Assembly: GCA_964579735.1 (NCBI GenBank)
Contig: CAZOHH010000001.1
Location: forward strand, 1 to 64,000
Source: CAILLO01 sp964579735
GTDB taxonomy: Bacteria; Bacillota; Clostridia; Saccharofermentanales; UBA5734
Length of the DNA: 64,000 nucleotides
Direction of reading: 5' to 3'
Numbering within the stretch: position 1 is the first letter of the stretch; every line of letters begins with the position of its first letter. The position numbers and the translations under genes are program-made. The notes beneath the pieces are model-generated. The model did not search any database. It had not been told where the DNA came from and was given only the letters and a program-made list of their open reading frames with translations. This document shows positions 34,012 through 42,341 of this stretch, in pieces.

Positions 34012-36312
34012 TCAGGCTTCCGGGCCGCAGTTGCGATAGTCGTTCGGACTTCTTCCGAATTTCCGCTTGAACGCCCGGCGGAACGCGGTGTCGCTCAGAT
34101 ATCCGATGCGGACGGCGATTTCGGCGATGCCCAGATCGCTTCCCCGGAGAAGCCGGACGGACTCCTCGAGGCGCTTCCGTTCGATGTAGTCGGACGGAGA
34201 CTCCCCCTCGTGCTCTTTGAAAACGCGGGATAGGTAGGCCTCGCTGATTTTCAGGTGATCTGCGATCCGCGTAAGCGAAAGGTCGGGGCGGAACAGGTTC
34301 GGGTCGACGTATCCGAGAATCCGCCGATAGAGGAAGGCGCCTGGTCGTGGGTGTTCCTGCGTCTCCCGTCGGGTGGCTTCATGGATCCTCGCGCGAAGTC
34401 GCTCGAATGCGGCGGCGCTTTCCGCCACGGAGGAATCCTTGTCGGGGCGTGAGTCGAATCTCGCGTCTTCAGGCGTCGGGCCGGCAAGCTTCTCAGCCGT
34501 CAGCTGCAGCTCTCCCAGCAGCAATGCGCGATCCTCGTCCGACATGGCAGGGTTCTCGAAGTATTCCTTTCCCATCAGTTCGAAGAGTCGCTGCAGCATC
34601 CGCTCGTCCTGACTCCGGAAAGCGGAGAGGAGGATCGGCTCGATGAGCGTCTTGTATTGTCTTCGCTCCGCATCGGGGTCGCGCCAGGCCATGGCCACCA
34701 CGCTCGCCGGGGCGTCGTCCTTCATCCGCCGCAGCCGCTGGAGCTTCGTGAATTCCCACCAGGCGGAGGAGAGGTCCTGGAAGGGCGGGGTGAAGCGGAT
34801 TTCGACACGGAATCCGTTGGCGTCGAGATAGCCGGCGACCCGATCCAACCCTGCGAGCAGCGCTTGCTCCTCGGTGTCGCCGTCGAGCCCGCAGATCCAG
34901 ATCATCTGCATCGGGTCGACCTCGTAGAGCAGGATCGGCGGGTTCGTGATGAGCTGGATGCTGCTTTCGATGGCGTTGCGCGTCATGATGGCTCGGACGA
35001 TTCCGGACGGTCCCGTCGGCTCTTCCCCCTGGAGGGTCCGGAAGAGCACGAGGCTGTATGGAGACGAGGGAAGATCCACATGCATCCGGTCCGCAGTGGA
35101 GCGGATTCCGTCCTCGCTGTCGTAGAATCCGCCGAAGATCTGGTGCAGCAGCGCGGGCGTCATCATGGGGTGCATTTCCTGGAGCTCCTGCTTCAGGTCG
35201 CGGTTGCTGTCCAGCAGGTTCTCGACGCCCGACTCGAGGATCGAATAGCCGGGTGCGTTTCCGAGACCCTGCATCCGCTCGGGACTCAGCCGCTCGGCGA
35301 GGCGGGACAGGGGCTGGGAGCGTCGCTTGGCCTGAAGGAAGGCCACTGTGAATCCGAGACCGACCGATGCAAGCAGCAGGAGGGCCAGGATTCGGCTCAA
35401 GGCCAAGACCGGCTTCATGAGGATCTGGGGGCTGCCGAGCGCGACATAGCGCCACCCGTTGCGGGAGGAGAGCGCGCTGATGACCATCTGTCCGTTCAAG
35501 CCGGACGGGTGGCCCTCGGCCGCGGATGCGAGCTGTGCGTCGCTCAGCCCAGAGGCGTTGTCGAGCTTCACGACGACACGCCCCGCATCGTCGACGATGG
35601 CTGCGACGCCTCCCTCGCCGATCTCCAGGGATTCGAGCAGACGCCTGATCTCCTGCGTATCGATCAGATACAGGATGGCGCCCGGTGGAACACTCCCGGA
35701 TGCGGGCCGCAACTGGTATACGAAGGTAAGCAGATCGTACTCGCCTGCGGTATCCAGGGAATCGTTCAATTCGATGGACCGAGCGGGAAGGTATTCCATG
35801 TTGTTCGCCGGGTCGAGGAGCATGGAGAAGAACGCGTCCTTTTCCATGCTGCCGTACCGGAAGAACGTGCCATAGAAGGAATCGCAGTCGTAGAAGGTCG
35901 TCGGCCCGGCGACCGTCGCGGTCCGTGCGAAATATACGTACATTCGCGGCGTGAGCTTGTCGTTCTCCAGCCAGAGGGTCCAGAGATCCTTGACGTATTT
36001 GGTCATCTGGTTGTAGTACTCGGGGTTCTCCGGGGCCATGTAGGCCAGTTGCGACGTCTTGGGAAGGCTCGTGAGCCGATACGCCATCCGCTCCGCTTCC
36101 TGGAAGCGGATGTCGAGCGTGCGGTTGATTCCCTCGAGGACCAGCGTGTTGGTCCTCTCCATGTTCGTGGTGATCTGACGGATCGCGACATAATACGAGG
36201 TCAGGCTGAATGTCAGCAGGAGGGCGAAGAGGACCAGATAGGAACGAAGAAAATAGAAGAACAACCCCTGGCGGGAGAGAAATGCGTGCAGGCGCTTCCA
36301 TGGGCTCTTCAT
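34012..36312 (-). CDS. Membrane-spanning Cache-domain AraC-family regulator
   Basis: One-component transmembrane regulator of 766 residues. Transmembrane segment 1 lies at about residues 19-43 (YFLRSYLVLFALLLTFSL), followed by an extracellular Cache-like sensing domain of roughly 265 residues. A second membrane segment follows (ILALLLLASVGLGFTVAFL), then a long cytoplasmic linker. Two AraC-type helix-turn-helix motifs end the protein (LTRIADHLKISEAYLSRVF; IAEIAVRIGYLSDTAFRRAF). Such proteins are typical regulators of plant-polysaccharide loci in Paenibacillus and Clostridia. The ATG overlaps the activase stop as ATGA. It probably senses an extracellular oligosaccharide and switches on the downstream importer and enzymes. 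Confidence 0.9.
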   Translation of the reverse strand: MKSPWKRLHAFLSRQGLFFYFLRSYLVLFALLLTFSLTSYYVAIRQITTNMERTNTLVLEGINRTLDIRFQEAERMAYRLTSLPKTSQLAYMAPENPEYYNQMTKYVKDLWTLWLENDKLTPRMYVYFARTATVAGPTTFYDCDSFYGTFFRYGSMEKDAFFSMLLDPANNMEYLPARSIELNDSLDTAGEYDLLTFVYQLRPASGSVPPGAILYLIDTQEIRRLLESLEIGEGGVAAIVDDAGRVVVKLDNASGLSDAQLASAAEGHPSGLNGQMVISALSSRNGWRYVALGSPQILMKPVLALSRILALLLLASVGLGFTVAFLQAKRRSQPLSRLAERLSPERMQGLGNAPGYSILESGVENLLDSNRDLKQELQEMHPMMTPALLHQIFGGFYDSEDGIRSTADRMHVDLPSSPYSLVLFRTLQGEEPTGPSGIVRAIMTRNAIESSIQLITNPPILLYEVDPMQMIWICGLDGDTEEQALLAGLDRVAGYLDANGFRVEIRFTPPFQDLSSAWWEFTKLQRLRRMKDDAPASVVAMAWRDPDAERRQYKTLIEPILLSAFRSQDERMLQRLFELMGKEYFENPAMSDEDRALLLGELQLTAEKLAGPTPEDARFDSRPDKDSSVAESAAAFERLRARIHEATRRETQEHPRPGAFLYRRILGYVDPNLFRPDLSLTRIADHLKISEAYLSRVFKEHEGESPSDYIERKRLEESVRLLRGSDLGIAEIAVRIGYLSDTAFRRAFKRKFGRSPNDYRNCGPEA

Positions 36313-37253
36313 GGGCCATCCCCCGGGCGAAGGACTTCCTCGTCCGACGTCCCTTCGACGTGGACGAGCAGCCCGTGCTTCTCCGCCGCACCCTTCAGGC
36401 AAGCCATCATCGCAGCCTCCGGAGGGACAAGGTTTTCCGAAGGGTCCTCCCGCCCAAGCGCACGGTACTTCCCGGTCCCCATCCTGTGGAAAGGAAGCAG
36501 GTCGAGTCGAAGAATCCCGAGTCCCGCGACATGGGCGGCTATCGATTCGACCGACTCCGACGTGGCGTTGAAACCCGGAATGACGGGAACCCTCGCGACG
36601 ATCGAGCCACCCGTGCGTGCAAGTCGCGTGAGGTTTTCGAGTATGGCCTCGTTCCCTGAACCGGTCGCCCGTCGGTGCAGGTCCGGGTCCATCGTCTTCA
36701 CATCGTAGAGCCACAGGTCCACGAGACCAGCGAGGTCCTCGAAGTGCCTGAAGTCCACGGCACCGGCGGTCTCCACTGCGACGTGGATGCGCTTTGCGCG
36801 GAGTCGCGGCAGGAAAGTGGCCAGCTCCGTGGACTGGAGAAGGGGCTCGCCGCCGGAAAACGTGACGCCTCCGTTCGAGGCTTGATAGAATTCCTCGTCC
36901 TGCATCAGCAGTTCGAGCAACTCATCGTCATCGTACATTCGCCCTTTCATGACCAGGGCATCGGTGGGACAGACCTCCGTGCACAGGCCGCACAGGTCGC
37001 ATCGGGAGCGGTCGATGCGCCACTCCTCCGCGTCGACCGTTATGCATCCCGTGGGGCATGCGATGGCGCAAGCGCCGCAGTGGATGCAGTACAGGTCATA
37101 ATGGAGCAGTTCGGGATCAGACGACTGGGATTCCGGGTTGTGGCACCATCCGCAAGTCAGCGGGCATCCCTTGAGGAAGACCGTCGTCCGAATGCCGGGC
37201 CCGTCGTTCAGGGAGAATCGCTGGACGTGATATGCACGCAGTCCCAGAGGCAT
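36309..37253 (-). CDS. Glycyl radical enzyme activase (radical SAM)
   Basis: Radical SAM enzyme that installs the glycyl radical on its partner; 314 residues. The radical SAM cluster motif is CPLTCGWC (Cys30, 34, 37). It is followed by two ferredoxin-like 4Fe-4S motifs (Cys56-59-62-66 and Cys85-88-91-95), the insertion found in activases of non-PFL glycyl radical enzymes. GGEPLLQ matches the SAM-binding GGE. The start at 37253 follows GGAGG; an upstream in-frame start has no ribosome-binding site. It is the first gene of the operon, about 6 kb away from the glycyl radical enzyme, an unusually wide separation. Confidence 0.93.
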   Translation of the reverse strand: MPLGLRAYHVQRFSLNDGPGIRTTVFLKGCPLTCGWCHNPESQSSDPELLHYDLYCIHCGACAIACPTGCITVDAEEWRIDRSRCDLCGLCTEVCPTDALVMKGRMYDDDELLELLMQDEEFYQASNGGVTFSGGEPLLQSTELATFLPRLRAKRIHVAVETAGAVDFRHFEDLAGLVDLWLYDVKTMDPDLHRRATGSGNEAILENLTRLARTGGSIVARVPVIPGFNATSESVESIAAHVAGLGILRLDLLPFHRMGTGKYRALGREDPSENLVPPEAAMMACLKGAAEKHGLLVHVEGTSDEEVLRPGDGP

Positions 37254-37282
37254 GCCTCCTTCCTCCCACAGGGTACGCCCCG

Positions 37283-37312
37283 AGTATAGCGCAACGATGC
37301 GCACGCCGACAA
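37283..37312 (-). promoter_or_regulatory. Probable promoter of the large catabolic operon
   Basis: On the minus strand, TTGTCG (37307-37312) and TATACT (37283-37288) are spaced 18 bp apart, about 30 bp upstream of the activase ATG. The -10 box is strong and the -35 box is partial. Confidence 0.6.
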
Positions 37313-37343
37313 ACCAGAAGGAGTTCCACCGCCAAAGGTCGGG

Positions 37344-37372
37344 AATTGTATGGAATTCACAATTTTTGTATG
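37344..37372. promoter_or_regulatory. Candidate operator: lac-like inverted repeat plus direct repeat
   Basis: AATTGT and ACAATT lie 9 bp apart (37344-37364), the same arms and spacing as the core of the E. coli lac operator, so a LacI-family site is possible. Overlapping it, TTGTATG occurs twice exactly 20 bp apart (37346 and 37366), the geometry expected for an AraC-type dimer. It lies between the divergent catabolic operon and surface-protein gene and could control both. Confidence 0.45.
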
Positions 37373-37473
37373 CACCGCCACACCCGTTTCGGCGATATGC
37401 TCAAGGCGGGGAAAACCCCGTGGATGGACATGTTTCTGTGAATCGAAGATGCAGATTTCAAGGAGGGTGAATG

Positions 37474-38112
37474 ATGAAAAGAACCAAGCTTCTCGCCACG
37501 GTCCTGGCCGTCGTCATGGTCATCGGCATGCTGTCGATGGTCGTTGCCGCGACCGAATACACCGGTACCCAGCTGGCAGTCCACTCCTTCTCGTCCGAGC
37601 AGATCGTCGAAGGCGGCGTCACCACGGACGGAAGCGCCGCGCTGGCTGTGGACGGAAACACCGCCACGGCATGGAACGACGAATACGTCCCGGAATCCGA
37701 TCCGCCGAACTGGATCGTCTTCGACCTCGGCTCCGCTAAGACCGTCACCGGCTTCAAGGAACTGCCCCGCCAGGACGGCTATGCCGGTCTGGAGAACGGC
37801 AACATCAGGGACTACACGCTCTATGGCAGCACCAACGGAACGGATTTCACGGAAATCAAGTCGGGAAGCTTCGACGACACCAGCGCTGCCTGGCAGTCCA
37901 CGACCTTCACCGGGGTGTCCGCTCGGTACATCAAGATCCAGCAGCCCTCCACTGCCGCCAACAATTATGTGGCCATCGCGGAAGTCGTCATCGTCACTTC
38001 CGAGACGAATCCCCAGACCGGCGACAACGGCATGCTGCTAGTCATCCTTCTCGCCGCAGCATCCGCCCTCGTCCTCGTGATGTTCCGCAGAACCAGCCGC
38101 GGCAAGACCTGA
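37474..38112 (+). CDS. Exported F5/8C-type (CBM32-like) protein with PQTG sortase signal
   Basis: Small surface protein of 212 residues. The signal peptide is MKRTKLLATVLAVVMVIGMLSMVVA. The middle, about residues 30-175, is one discoidin-like beta-sandwich domain (AVDGNTATAWNDEY, WIVFDLGSAKTVTGFKEL, YIKIQQPS), a fold that often binds galactosyl or other plant glycans. The C-terminus has PQTGD, a hydrophobic span and RRTSRGKT, matching a sortase sorting signal variant. Of two adjacent ATGs the second (37474) has better spacing to AGGAGG. It is divergent from the catabolic operon and may capture its substrate at the cell surface. Confidence 0.82.
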   Translation: MKRTKLLATVLAVVMVIGMLSMVVAATEYTGTQLAVHSFSSEQIVEGGVTTDGSAALAVDGNTATAWNDEYVPESDPPNWIVFDLGSAKTVTGFKELPRQDGYAGLENGNIRDYTLYGSTNGTDFTEIKSGSFDDTSAAWQSTTFTGVSARYIKIQQPSTAANNYVAIAEVVIVTSETNPQTGDNGMLLVILLAAASALVLVMFRRTSRGKT

Positions 38113-38137
38113 TCCGATTCGAACCCTCACTCGCATA

Positions 38138-38179
38138 GCGAAAGAAGAAGCCGCCCTTCGGGGTGGCTTCTTCTTTCGT
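38138..38179. terminator. Bidirectional rho-independent terminator
   Basis: Long hairpin with a 13-bp perfect outer stem (GAAAGAAGAAGCC with GGCTTCTTCTTTC), extended by a G-T pair and three C-G pairs to a TTCG tetraloop. The descending arm is pyrimidine-rich on both strands. It separates the convergent surface-protein gene and histidine operon. Confidence 0.85.
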
Positions 38180-38203
38180 CCGTCTGAACGGATCGCACAC
38201 CTG

Positions 38204-38472
38204 CTAGTTCGTCTCCTCGGTTTCGCGGTCTTTTCTTGTCTTCCAGGCATTCTGAAGCGGTTGCTCGACCTCGAGGCGCATCTGGATCCGCTGCCGCTCC
38301 TTTTTTCGTTGCGGGTCCGGAAGCTCCAGAATTTCTGCATTGTCGATCAGGATCCTGCCGCGGTCCTCGACGAAAGCGACATGGGCTCCGGGTTCCAGAT
38401 CCAGTCGCTTGCGGATTTCTATGGGAATCGTGATTTGTCCCTTGGATGTGACTTTGGCGAAGTCGACGACAT
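38204..38472 (-). pseudogene. AbrB-like (SpoVT/AbrB domain) regulator gene, frameshifted near its start
   Basis: One frame encodes a typical AbrB swapped-hairpin DNA-binding domain (VVDFAKVTSKGQITIPIEIRKRL, then EPGAHVAFVEDRGRILI) and a polar tail ending KDRETEETN before a TAG. That frame has no ATG, GTG or TTG start. An ATG with a ribosome-binding site exists at 38472, but one base is missing within the first four codons. Restoring it would give 89 residues. This is either a real inactivating deletion or a sequencing error. It starts 5 nt after hisE and so is at the end of the histidine transcript. Confidence 0.65.
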
Positions 38473-38476
38473 ACCC

Positions 38477-38764
38477 CTACCTTCTTCTCTTCAGCTCCTC
38501 GTGGAGGTCCTCCAGCGTGACGCCCTGCTGCACGAGCAGCACGCACACGTGGTACAGCAGGTCCGAGACCTCGTACACCACCTCGTCATGCTTTCCGTTC
38601 TTGGCGGCGATGACCACTTCGGTCGCCTCCTCGCCCACCTTCTTGCAGATCTTGTCCAGCCCCTTGTCGAAGAGATAGTTCGTATAGGAACCTTCCTGCG
38701 GGTTCTTCCGGCGGTCGTCCACCACCGCGTAGATCTCATCCAGCACGTCCCCGATCTTGCTCAT
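38477..38764 (-). CDS. hisE: Phosphoribosyl-ATP pyrophosphatase HisE
   Basis: Second step of histidine synthesis, hydrolysing phosphoribosyl-ATP to phosphoribosyl-AMP. The 95-residue product has the MazG-like fold with the metal-binding motif KVGEEATEVVIAAKN and a second acidic helix DEVVYEVSDLLYH. The start at 38764 (MSKIGD) is chosen because AAGGAGG lies at ideal spacing; an ATG at 38782 would itself overlap that site. It is the last intact gene of the his operon and is separated from hisI by a 7-bp tandem repeat. Confidence 0.95.
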   Translation of the reverse strand: MSKIGDVLDEIYAVVDDRRKNPQEGSYTNYLFDKGLDKICKKVGEEATEVVIAAKNGKHDEVVYEVSDLLYHVCVLLVQQGVTLEDLHEELKRRR

Positions 38765-38801
38765 CCAGTCAGCCTCCTTCATGTCCGTTCTTTCAGCCGT
38801 A

Positions 38802-38829
38802 GGTCTTCGGTCTTCGGTCTTCGGTCTTC
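38802..38829. repeat. Four tandem copies of a 7-bp unit between hisI and hisE
   Basis: The unit GGTCTTC (GAAGACC on the transcript) occurs four times without change, starting 3 bp after the hisI stop codon and ending before the hisE ribosome-binding site. Slippage would change the spacing between the two genes without affecting reading frames. Confidence 0.9.
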
Positions 38830-38832
38830 GGT

Positions 38833-39195
38833 TTATTCGTCCAGTTCGGCGATCTCCCGATAGAAGCAGGAGCGTGCGCCGGTGTGGCAGGCGGCCCCCG
38901 TCTGCTCGACCTCGAACAGCAGCGTGTCCGCATCGCAGTCGACGCGGCATCGCAGCACCTGCTGGAAGTGGCCCGAGGTCTCCCCCTTGAGCCACAGCGT
39001 TCCGCGGCTGCGGCTGTGGTAGTGCATCCGCCCGGTCTCCATCGTCGCGAGGAACGCCTCGCGGTCCATATAGGCCACCATCAGCACCGGCCCGTCGACC
39101 CCGTCCACGGCCAGCGCCGGCACAAGTCCGTCCGCGCCCTTCTTCAGGCGCTCCCAGGTCCGCTCCGCCGTTTCCTTGCCCAGGATCGCACTCAT
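38833..39195 (-). CDS. hisI: Phosphoribosyl-AMP cyclohydrolase HisI
   Basis: Opens the adenine ring of phosphoribosyl-AMP, third step of histidine synthesis. The 120-residue monofunctional form is not fused to His[35 protein letters not shown] and the zinc-site motif [11 protein letters not shown] are all present. Its ATG overlaps the hisF stop as ATGA. Confidence 0.96.
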   Translation of the reverse strand: MSAILGKETAERTWERLKKGADGLVPALAVDGVDGPVLMVAYMDREAFLATMETGRMHYHSRSRGTLWLKGETSGHFQQVLRCRVDCDADTLLFEVEQTGAACHTGARSCFYREIAELDE

Positions 39196-40016
39196 GCCTT
39201 CCCCTCCCCCGTATCCATGCGCTCGTCGGCCTCGCCCCGCGGCAGCCGCACCGAAACCCCGTGGACCGCCAGATAGCGCTTCAAGTCCACAATCCGCATC
39301 TCGCCGAAATGGAAAAGGCTCGCCGCCAGCGCCGCCTCGGCTCCACCGACGGTCAGCGCCTCGAGGAAGTCCTCGTAACGGCCGGCGCCTCCCGAGGCGA
39401 TCACGGGAATTCCGACGGCCTCGGCGACCGCACGCGTGATCTCGATGTCGTATCCGGCCTTCGTCCCGTCCGCGTCCATGCTGGTCAGCAGGATCTCGCC
39501 GGCGCCCAGCCTTTCCACTTCCTTCGCCCAGGCCAGCACGTCGAGTCCCGTCGCCCGCCGACCACCGGCCACATAGACTTCGGACCCTCCCGTGCGGCGG
39601 CCCGCTGAATCCCTGCGTGCCCGTGCGTCGATGGCCACCACCACGCACTGGCTGCCGAAGCGCTTCGCCGCCTCCGAGACGAGTCCAGGGTCCGCCACCG
39701 CGGCGGAATTGAGGGAGATCTTGTCCGCACCCGCCGACAGCATCGCCCGGATATCGTCCACGGAGCGGATGCCTCCGCCCACGGTGAACGGGATGAAGAC
39801 CTTTTCGGCCACCCGCCGAACCATGTCGAGCGTCGTCGCCCGCGCATCCGAGGTGGCGGTGATGTCGAGGAAGACGAGTTCGTCGGCCCCCGAGGAATCG
39901 TAGGCCACGGCGGCCTCGACCGGATCCCCCGCATCGACGAGGTCGACGAAGTTGACGCCCTTCACGACGCGCCCTTCGTGGACGTCCAGGCAGGGAATCA
40001 GCCGTTTCGCAAGCAT
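39192..40016 (-). CDS. hisF: Imidazole glycerol phosphate synthase cyclase subunit HisF
   Basis: With HisH it forms imidazole glycerol phosphate and AICAR. The 274-residue (beta/alpha)8 barrel starts [20 protein letters not shown], containing the catalytic Asp11, and has [13 protein letters not shown] with the second catalytic Asp, plus TVGGGIRS and IASGGAG phosphate-binding loops. The start overlaps hisA by 19 nt. The C-terminal tail ([17 protein letters not shown]) is a little longer than usual. Confidence 0.97.
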   Translation of the reverse strand: MLAKRLIPCLDVHEGRVVKGVNFVDLVDAGDPVEAAVAYDSSGADELVFLDITATSDARATTLDMVRRVAEKVFIPFTVGGGIRSVDDIRAMLSAGADKISLNSAAVADPGLVSEAAKRFGSQCVVVAIDARARRDSAGRRTGGSEVYVAGGRRATGLDVLAWAKEVERLGAGEILLTSMDADGTKAGYDIEITRAVAEAVGIPVIASGGAGRYEDFLEALTVGGAEAALAASLFHFGEMRIVDLKRYLAVHGVSVRLPRGEADERMDTGEGKA

Positions 40017-40738
40017 CGCGCCAGGTCCACCTTTCCTTCGTACAGGGCCTTGCCGACGATCACGCCCGCGGCCCCGATGGCGCGCACGGCCTCGACGTCG
40101 GCCTCGGACCCGATGCCGCCCGAGGCGATCACGGCCAGCGAGGTCCCGAGAATCAGTTCGGTGGTCGCATCCAACGCGGCCCCCACGAGCATCCCGTCGC
40201 GGGCGATGTCGGTGTGGATCGCCGTGGTGGCCCCGAGCGCCTCCATGATCCGCGCGAATTCGAGCGTCTTCACGCCGCTGCCGGATGTCCAGCCATCGAC
40301 GCCGACCTCCCCGTCCCTCGCGTCGATGCCGATGGCGATCCGCGCCCCATGGCGCCGCAGCGCCTCGGTCGTGAAGGCCCGGTCCTTGACGGCCGACGTG
40401 CCGAGCACGACGCGGTCGATGCCGGCCGCAAGCAAGGCCTCCAGCGTCTCCATGGTCCGCACGCCGCCGCCGGTCTGCACCGACAGTCCCGTCTCCGCGC
40501 GGATCCGGGCGATCAGCGCGTGGTGAGTCGGCACGCCGGAGCGCGCAGCATCGAGGTCGACCACATGGATCCACGTGGCGCCGGCCGCGCGGAACCCTTC
40601 GGCTATGGCCAGCGGGTCAACCGAATAGACGGTGGCCCGGGCGTAGTCCCCCTGGCGAAGTCGCACGCAGCGCCCGCCGAGCAGGTCGATGGCCGGGTAG
40701 ACGACCATGGGCGAGGGTGCAGGCGCGCCGCTCTTCAC
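39998..40738 (-). CDS. hisA: ProFAR isomerase HisA
   Basis: Amadori isomerase of histidine synthesis. The 246-residue barrel has [43 protein letters not shown] and IASGGIGS, all typical for HisA. Translation probably starts at the GTG at 40738, which overlaps the hisH stop as GTGA and has GGAGG upstream; an internal ATG (MVVYPAID) lacks a ribosome-binding site. Confidence 0.96.
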   Translation of the reverse strand: MKSGAPAPSPMVVYPAIDLLGGRCVRLRQGDYARATVYSVDPLAIAEGFRAAGATWIHVVDLDAARSGVPTHHALIARIRAETGLSVQTGGGVRTMETLEALLAAGIDRVVLGTSAVKDRAFTTEALRRHGARIAIGIDARDGEVGVDGWTSGSGVKTLEFARIMEALGATTAIHTDIARDGMLVGAALDATTELILGTSLAVIASGGIGSEADVEAVRAIGAAGVIVGKALYEGKVDLARCLRNG

Positions 40739-41409
40739 GACCGACCTCCGTCCGCGAGCCAGCGCCGGAGCATCGCGAGGCCCTCGGACCCGCTCTTCTC
40801 GGGGTGGAACTGAACGGCCTGCAGGTTGTCCCGGCCTACGGCCGCATCGAAGACGATTCCGTGGGTGGAACGGGCGGTCACGATCGAGCGATCGGCCGCG
40901 TCGACGTAGTAGGAGTGCACGAAGTAGACATAGGGTCCGGACTGCCCCGAGGATAAGGCGGTCCCGTCCGCGAACAGCGGCCCTTTCGTTTCGGACAGCG
41001 TGTTCCAGCCCATGTGCGGGACCTTGAGCCCGGGTCCTCCCGGCAGTCTCCGGACGCGTCCGCGGAGGATGCCGAGTCCGGCTACGGTTCCAGCGGCGGC
41101 GGTTCCCGCATCCTTCCCCGCGCAGTCCGCGAAGTCCTCCTCGCTCTCGTCGAACAGCATCTGCATGCCGAGGCAGATGCCGAGGAAAGGACGCCCCAGA
41201 GGCAGGTATTCGCGCAGCGCGCGGTCCATCCCGGTCGCCGTGAGGTTTTCCACCGCGTCGCCTATGGCGCCCACTCCGGGAAGCACCAGACGGTCGGCTC
41301 GCTTCACGCGCTCCGGGTCGGTCACCAGTTCGGCGGACTCCCCCAGGAATTCGAAGGCCTTCTGGACGCTGCGGAGATTCCCCATGCCATAGTCGACGAT
41401 CGCGATCAT
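40735..41409 (-). CDS. hisH: Imidazole glycerol phosphate synthase glutaminase subunit HisH
   Basis: Class I glutamine amidotransferase, 224 residues, supplying ammonia to HisF. The start is MIAIVDYGMGNLRSV, the nucleophile Cys is in FLGICLGMQMLF, and the His/Glu pair is in VQFHPEKSG. An insertion rich in Gly/Ala (DCAGKDAGTAAAGTVAGLG) follows the nucleophile region and lengthens it a little over typical HisH. It lies directly after purC in the operon. Confidence 0.97.
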   Translation of the reverse strand: MIAIVDYGMGNLRSVQKAFEFLGESAELVTDPERVKRADRLVLPGVGAIGDAVENLTATGMDRALREYLPLGRPFLGICLGMQMLFDESEEDFADCAGKDAGTAAAGTVAGLGILRGRVRRLPGGPGLKVPHMGWNTLSETKGPLFADGTALSSGQSGPYVYFVHSYYVDAADRSIVTARSTHGIVFDAAVGRDNLQAVQFHPEKSGSEGLAMLRRWLADGGRS

Positions 41410-41416
41410 CCGCGCC

Positions 41417-42304
41417 TCAGCCCAGCCGCTTCCCGGTCAGCCGTTCATAGGCCTCGCGGTACTTGGCGGCGGTCTTCTCGACGACTTCGAAGGGGAGCTT
41501 CGGGGGCGGCGGGGTCTTGTCCCAGCTGCTGGCCTCGAGGAATTCGCGCAGGTACTGTTTGTCGAAGCTCTTCTGCGCGCGCCCGGGTTCATAATCCGAC
41601 TTCTCCCAGAACCGGGACGAGTCGGGCGTGAACACCTCGTCGGCCACGGTCAGCACGCCGTCCACGGTGCCGAACTCGAACTTGGTGTCGGCAAGGAGGA
41701 TGCCGCGGCCCTCGGCGTAGTCCGCCGCCCGCTTGTAGAGGGCGAGGCTCGCGTCGCGCAGCTGCTCCGCTGCGTTCTGTCCGATCATCCCGCACAGCTG
41801 GTCGAAGGTGACGTTGACGTCGTGCCCCTCCTCCGCCTTGGTCGACGGGGTGAACAGCGGCTCGGGAAGCCTTTCGCACTGGCGGAGTCCTTCAGGCAGG
41901 CGGATGCCGGCGACGGTGCCCGTCTGACGGTATTCCTTGAGCCCCGACCCCTCGAGGTAGCCCCGGACGATGCACTCGGCCGGCATCATCTTCACCTTCT
42001 TCACCCACATGGAGCGTCCGGAGAGCTCCTTCACGTAGCGGGAGAAGCCATTCGGATACTCCGCCGGGTCCGTGGAGATCACGTGGTTGGGAACCAGGTC
42101 CTTCGTCATGTCGAACCAGAAGGCCGACAGGCTGTTCAGCACGCGGCCCTTGTCCGGCACGAGCTCGTCGAAGACGACGTCGAAGGCCGAGATGCGGTCG
42201 GTGACGACGATGATCAGCGTCTCCCCAAGGTCGTAGACGTTGCGCACCTTCCCGCGGAAGGTCAGCGGCCGGTCGATGAAGTCGGTGTCGCGAAGAAGCG
42301 TCAT
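41417..42304 (-). CDS. purC: SAICAR synthase PurC
   Basis: Makes SAICAR from CAIR, aspartate and ATP, in purine synthesis. The 295-residue protein is of the longer type and has FRGKVRNVYD, TDRISAFDVV, ECIVRGYLEGSG and DTKFEFG signatures. It lies between hisB and hisH, 7 nt from the latter. The link makes sense: AICAR from HisFH enters the purine pathway two steps after SAICAR, so both routes draw on the same metabolite. No other purine gene is in the window. Confidence 0.97.
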   Translation of the reverse strand: MTLLRDTDFIDRPLTFRGKVRNVYDLGETLIIVVTDRISAFDVVFDELVPDKGRVLNSLSAFWFDMTKDLVPNHVISTDPAEYPNGFSRYVKELSGRSMWVKKVKMMPAECIVRGYLEGSGLKEYRQTGTVAGIRLPEGLRQCERLPEPLFTPSTKAEEGHDVNVTFDQLCGMIGQNAAEQLRDASLALYKRAADYAEGRGILLADTKFEFGTVDGVLTVADEVFTPDSSRFWEKSDYEPGRAQKSFDKQYLREFLEASSWDKTPPPPKLPFEVVEKTAAKYREAYERLTGKRLG

Positions 42305-42341
42305 GGTCCTGTTCCTCCTATGGTTCGTTCCCGGTCATCCC

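Noticed and set aside
34004..34017. GCCTGA-TT-TCAGGC inverted repeat at the end of the Cache-AraC gene as a terminator
   Set aside because: The two-base loop leaves only about five base pairs, and no T-run follows.
38802..38829. Tandem repeats as a possible CRISPR remnant
   Set aside because: Seven-base units without spacers cannot be a CRISPR array, and no cas genes are in the window.
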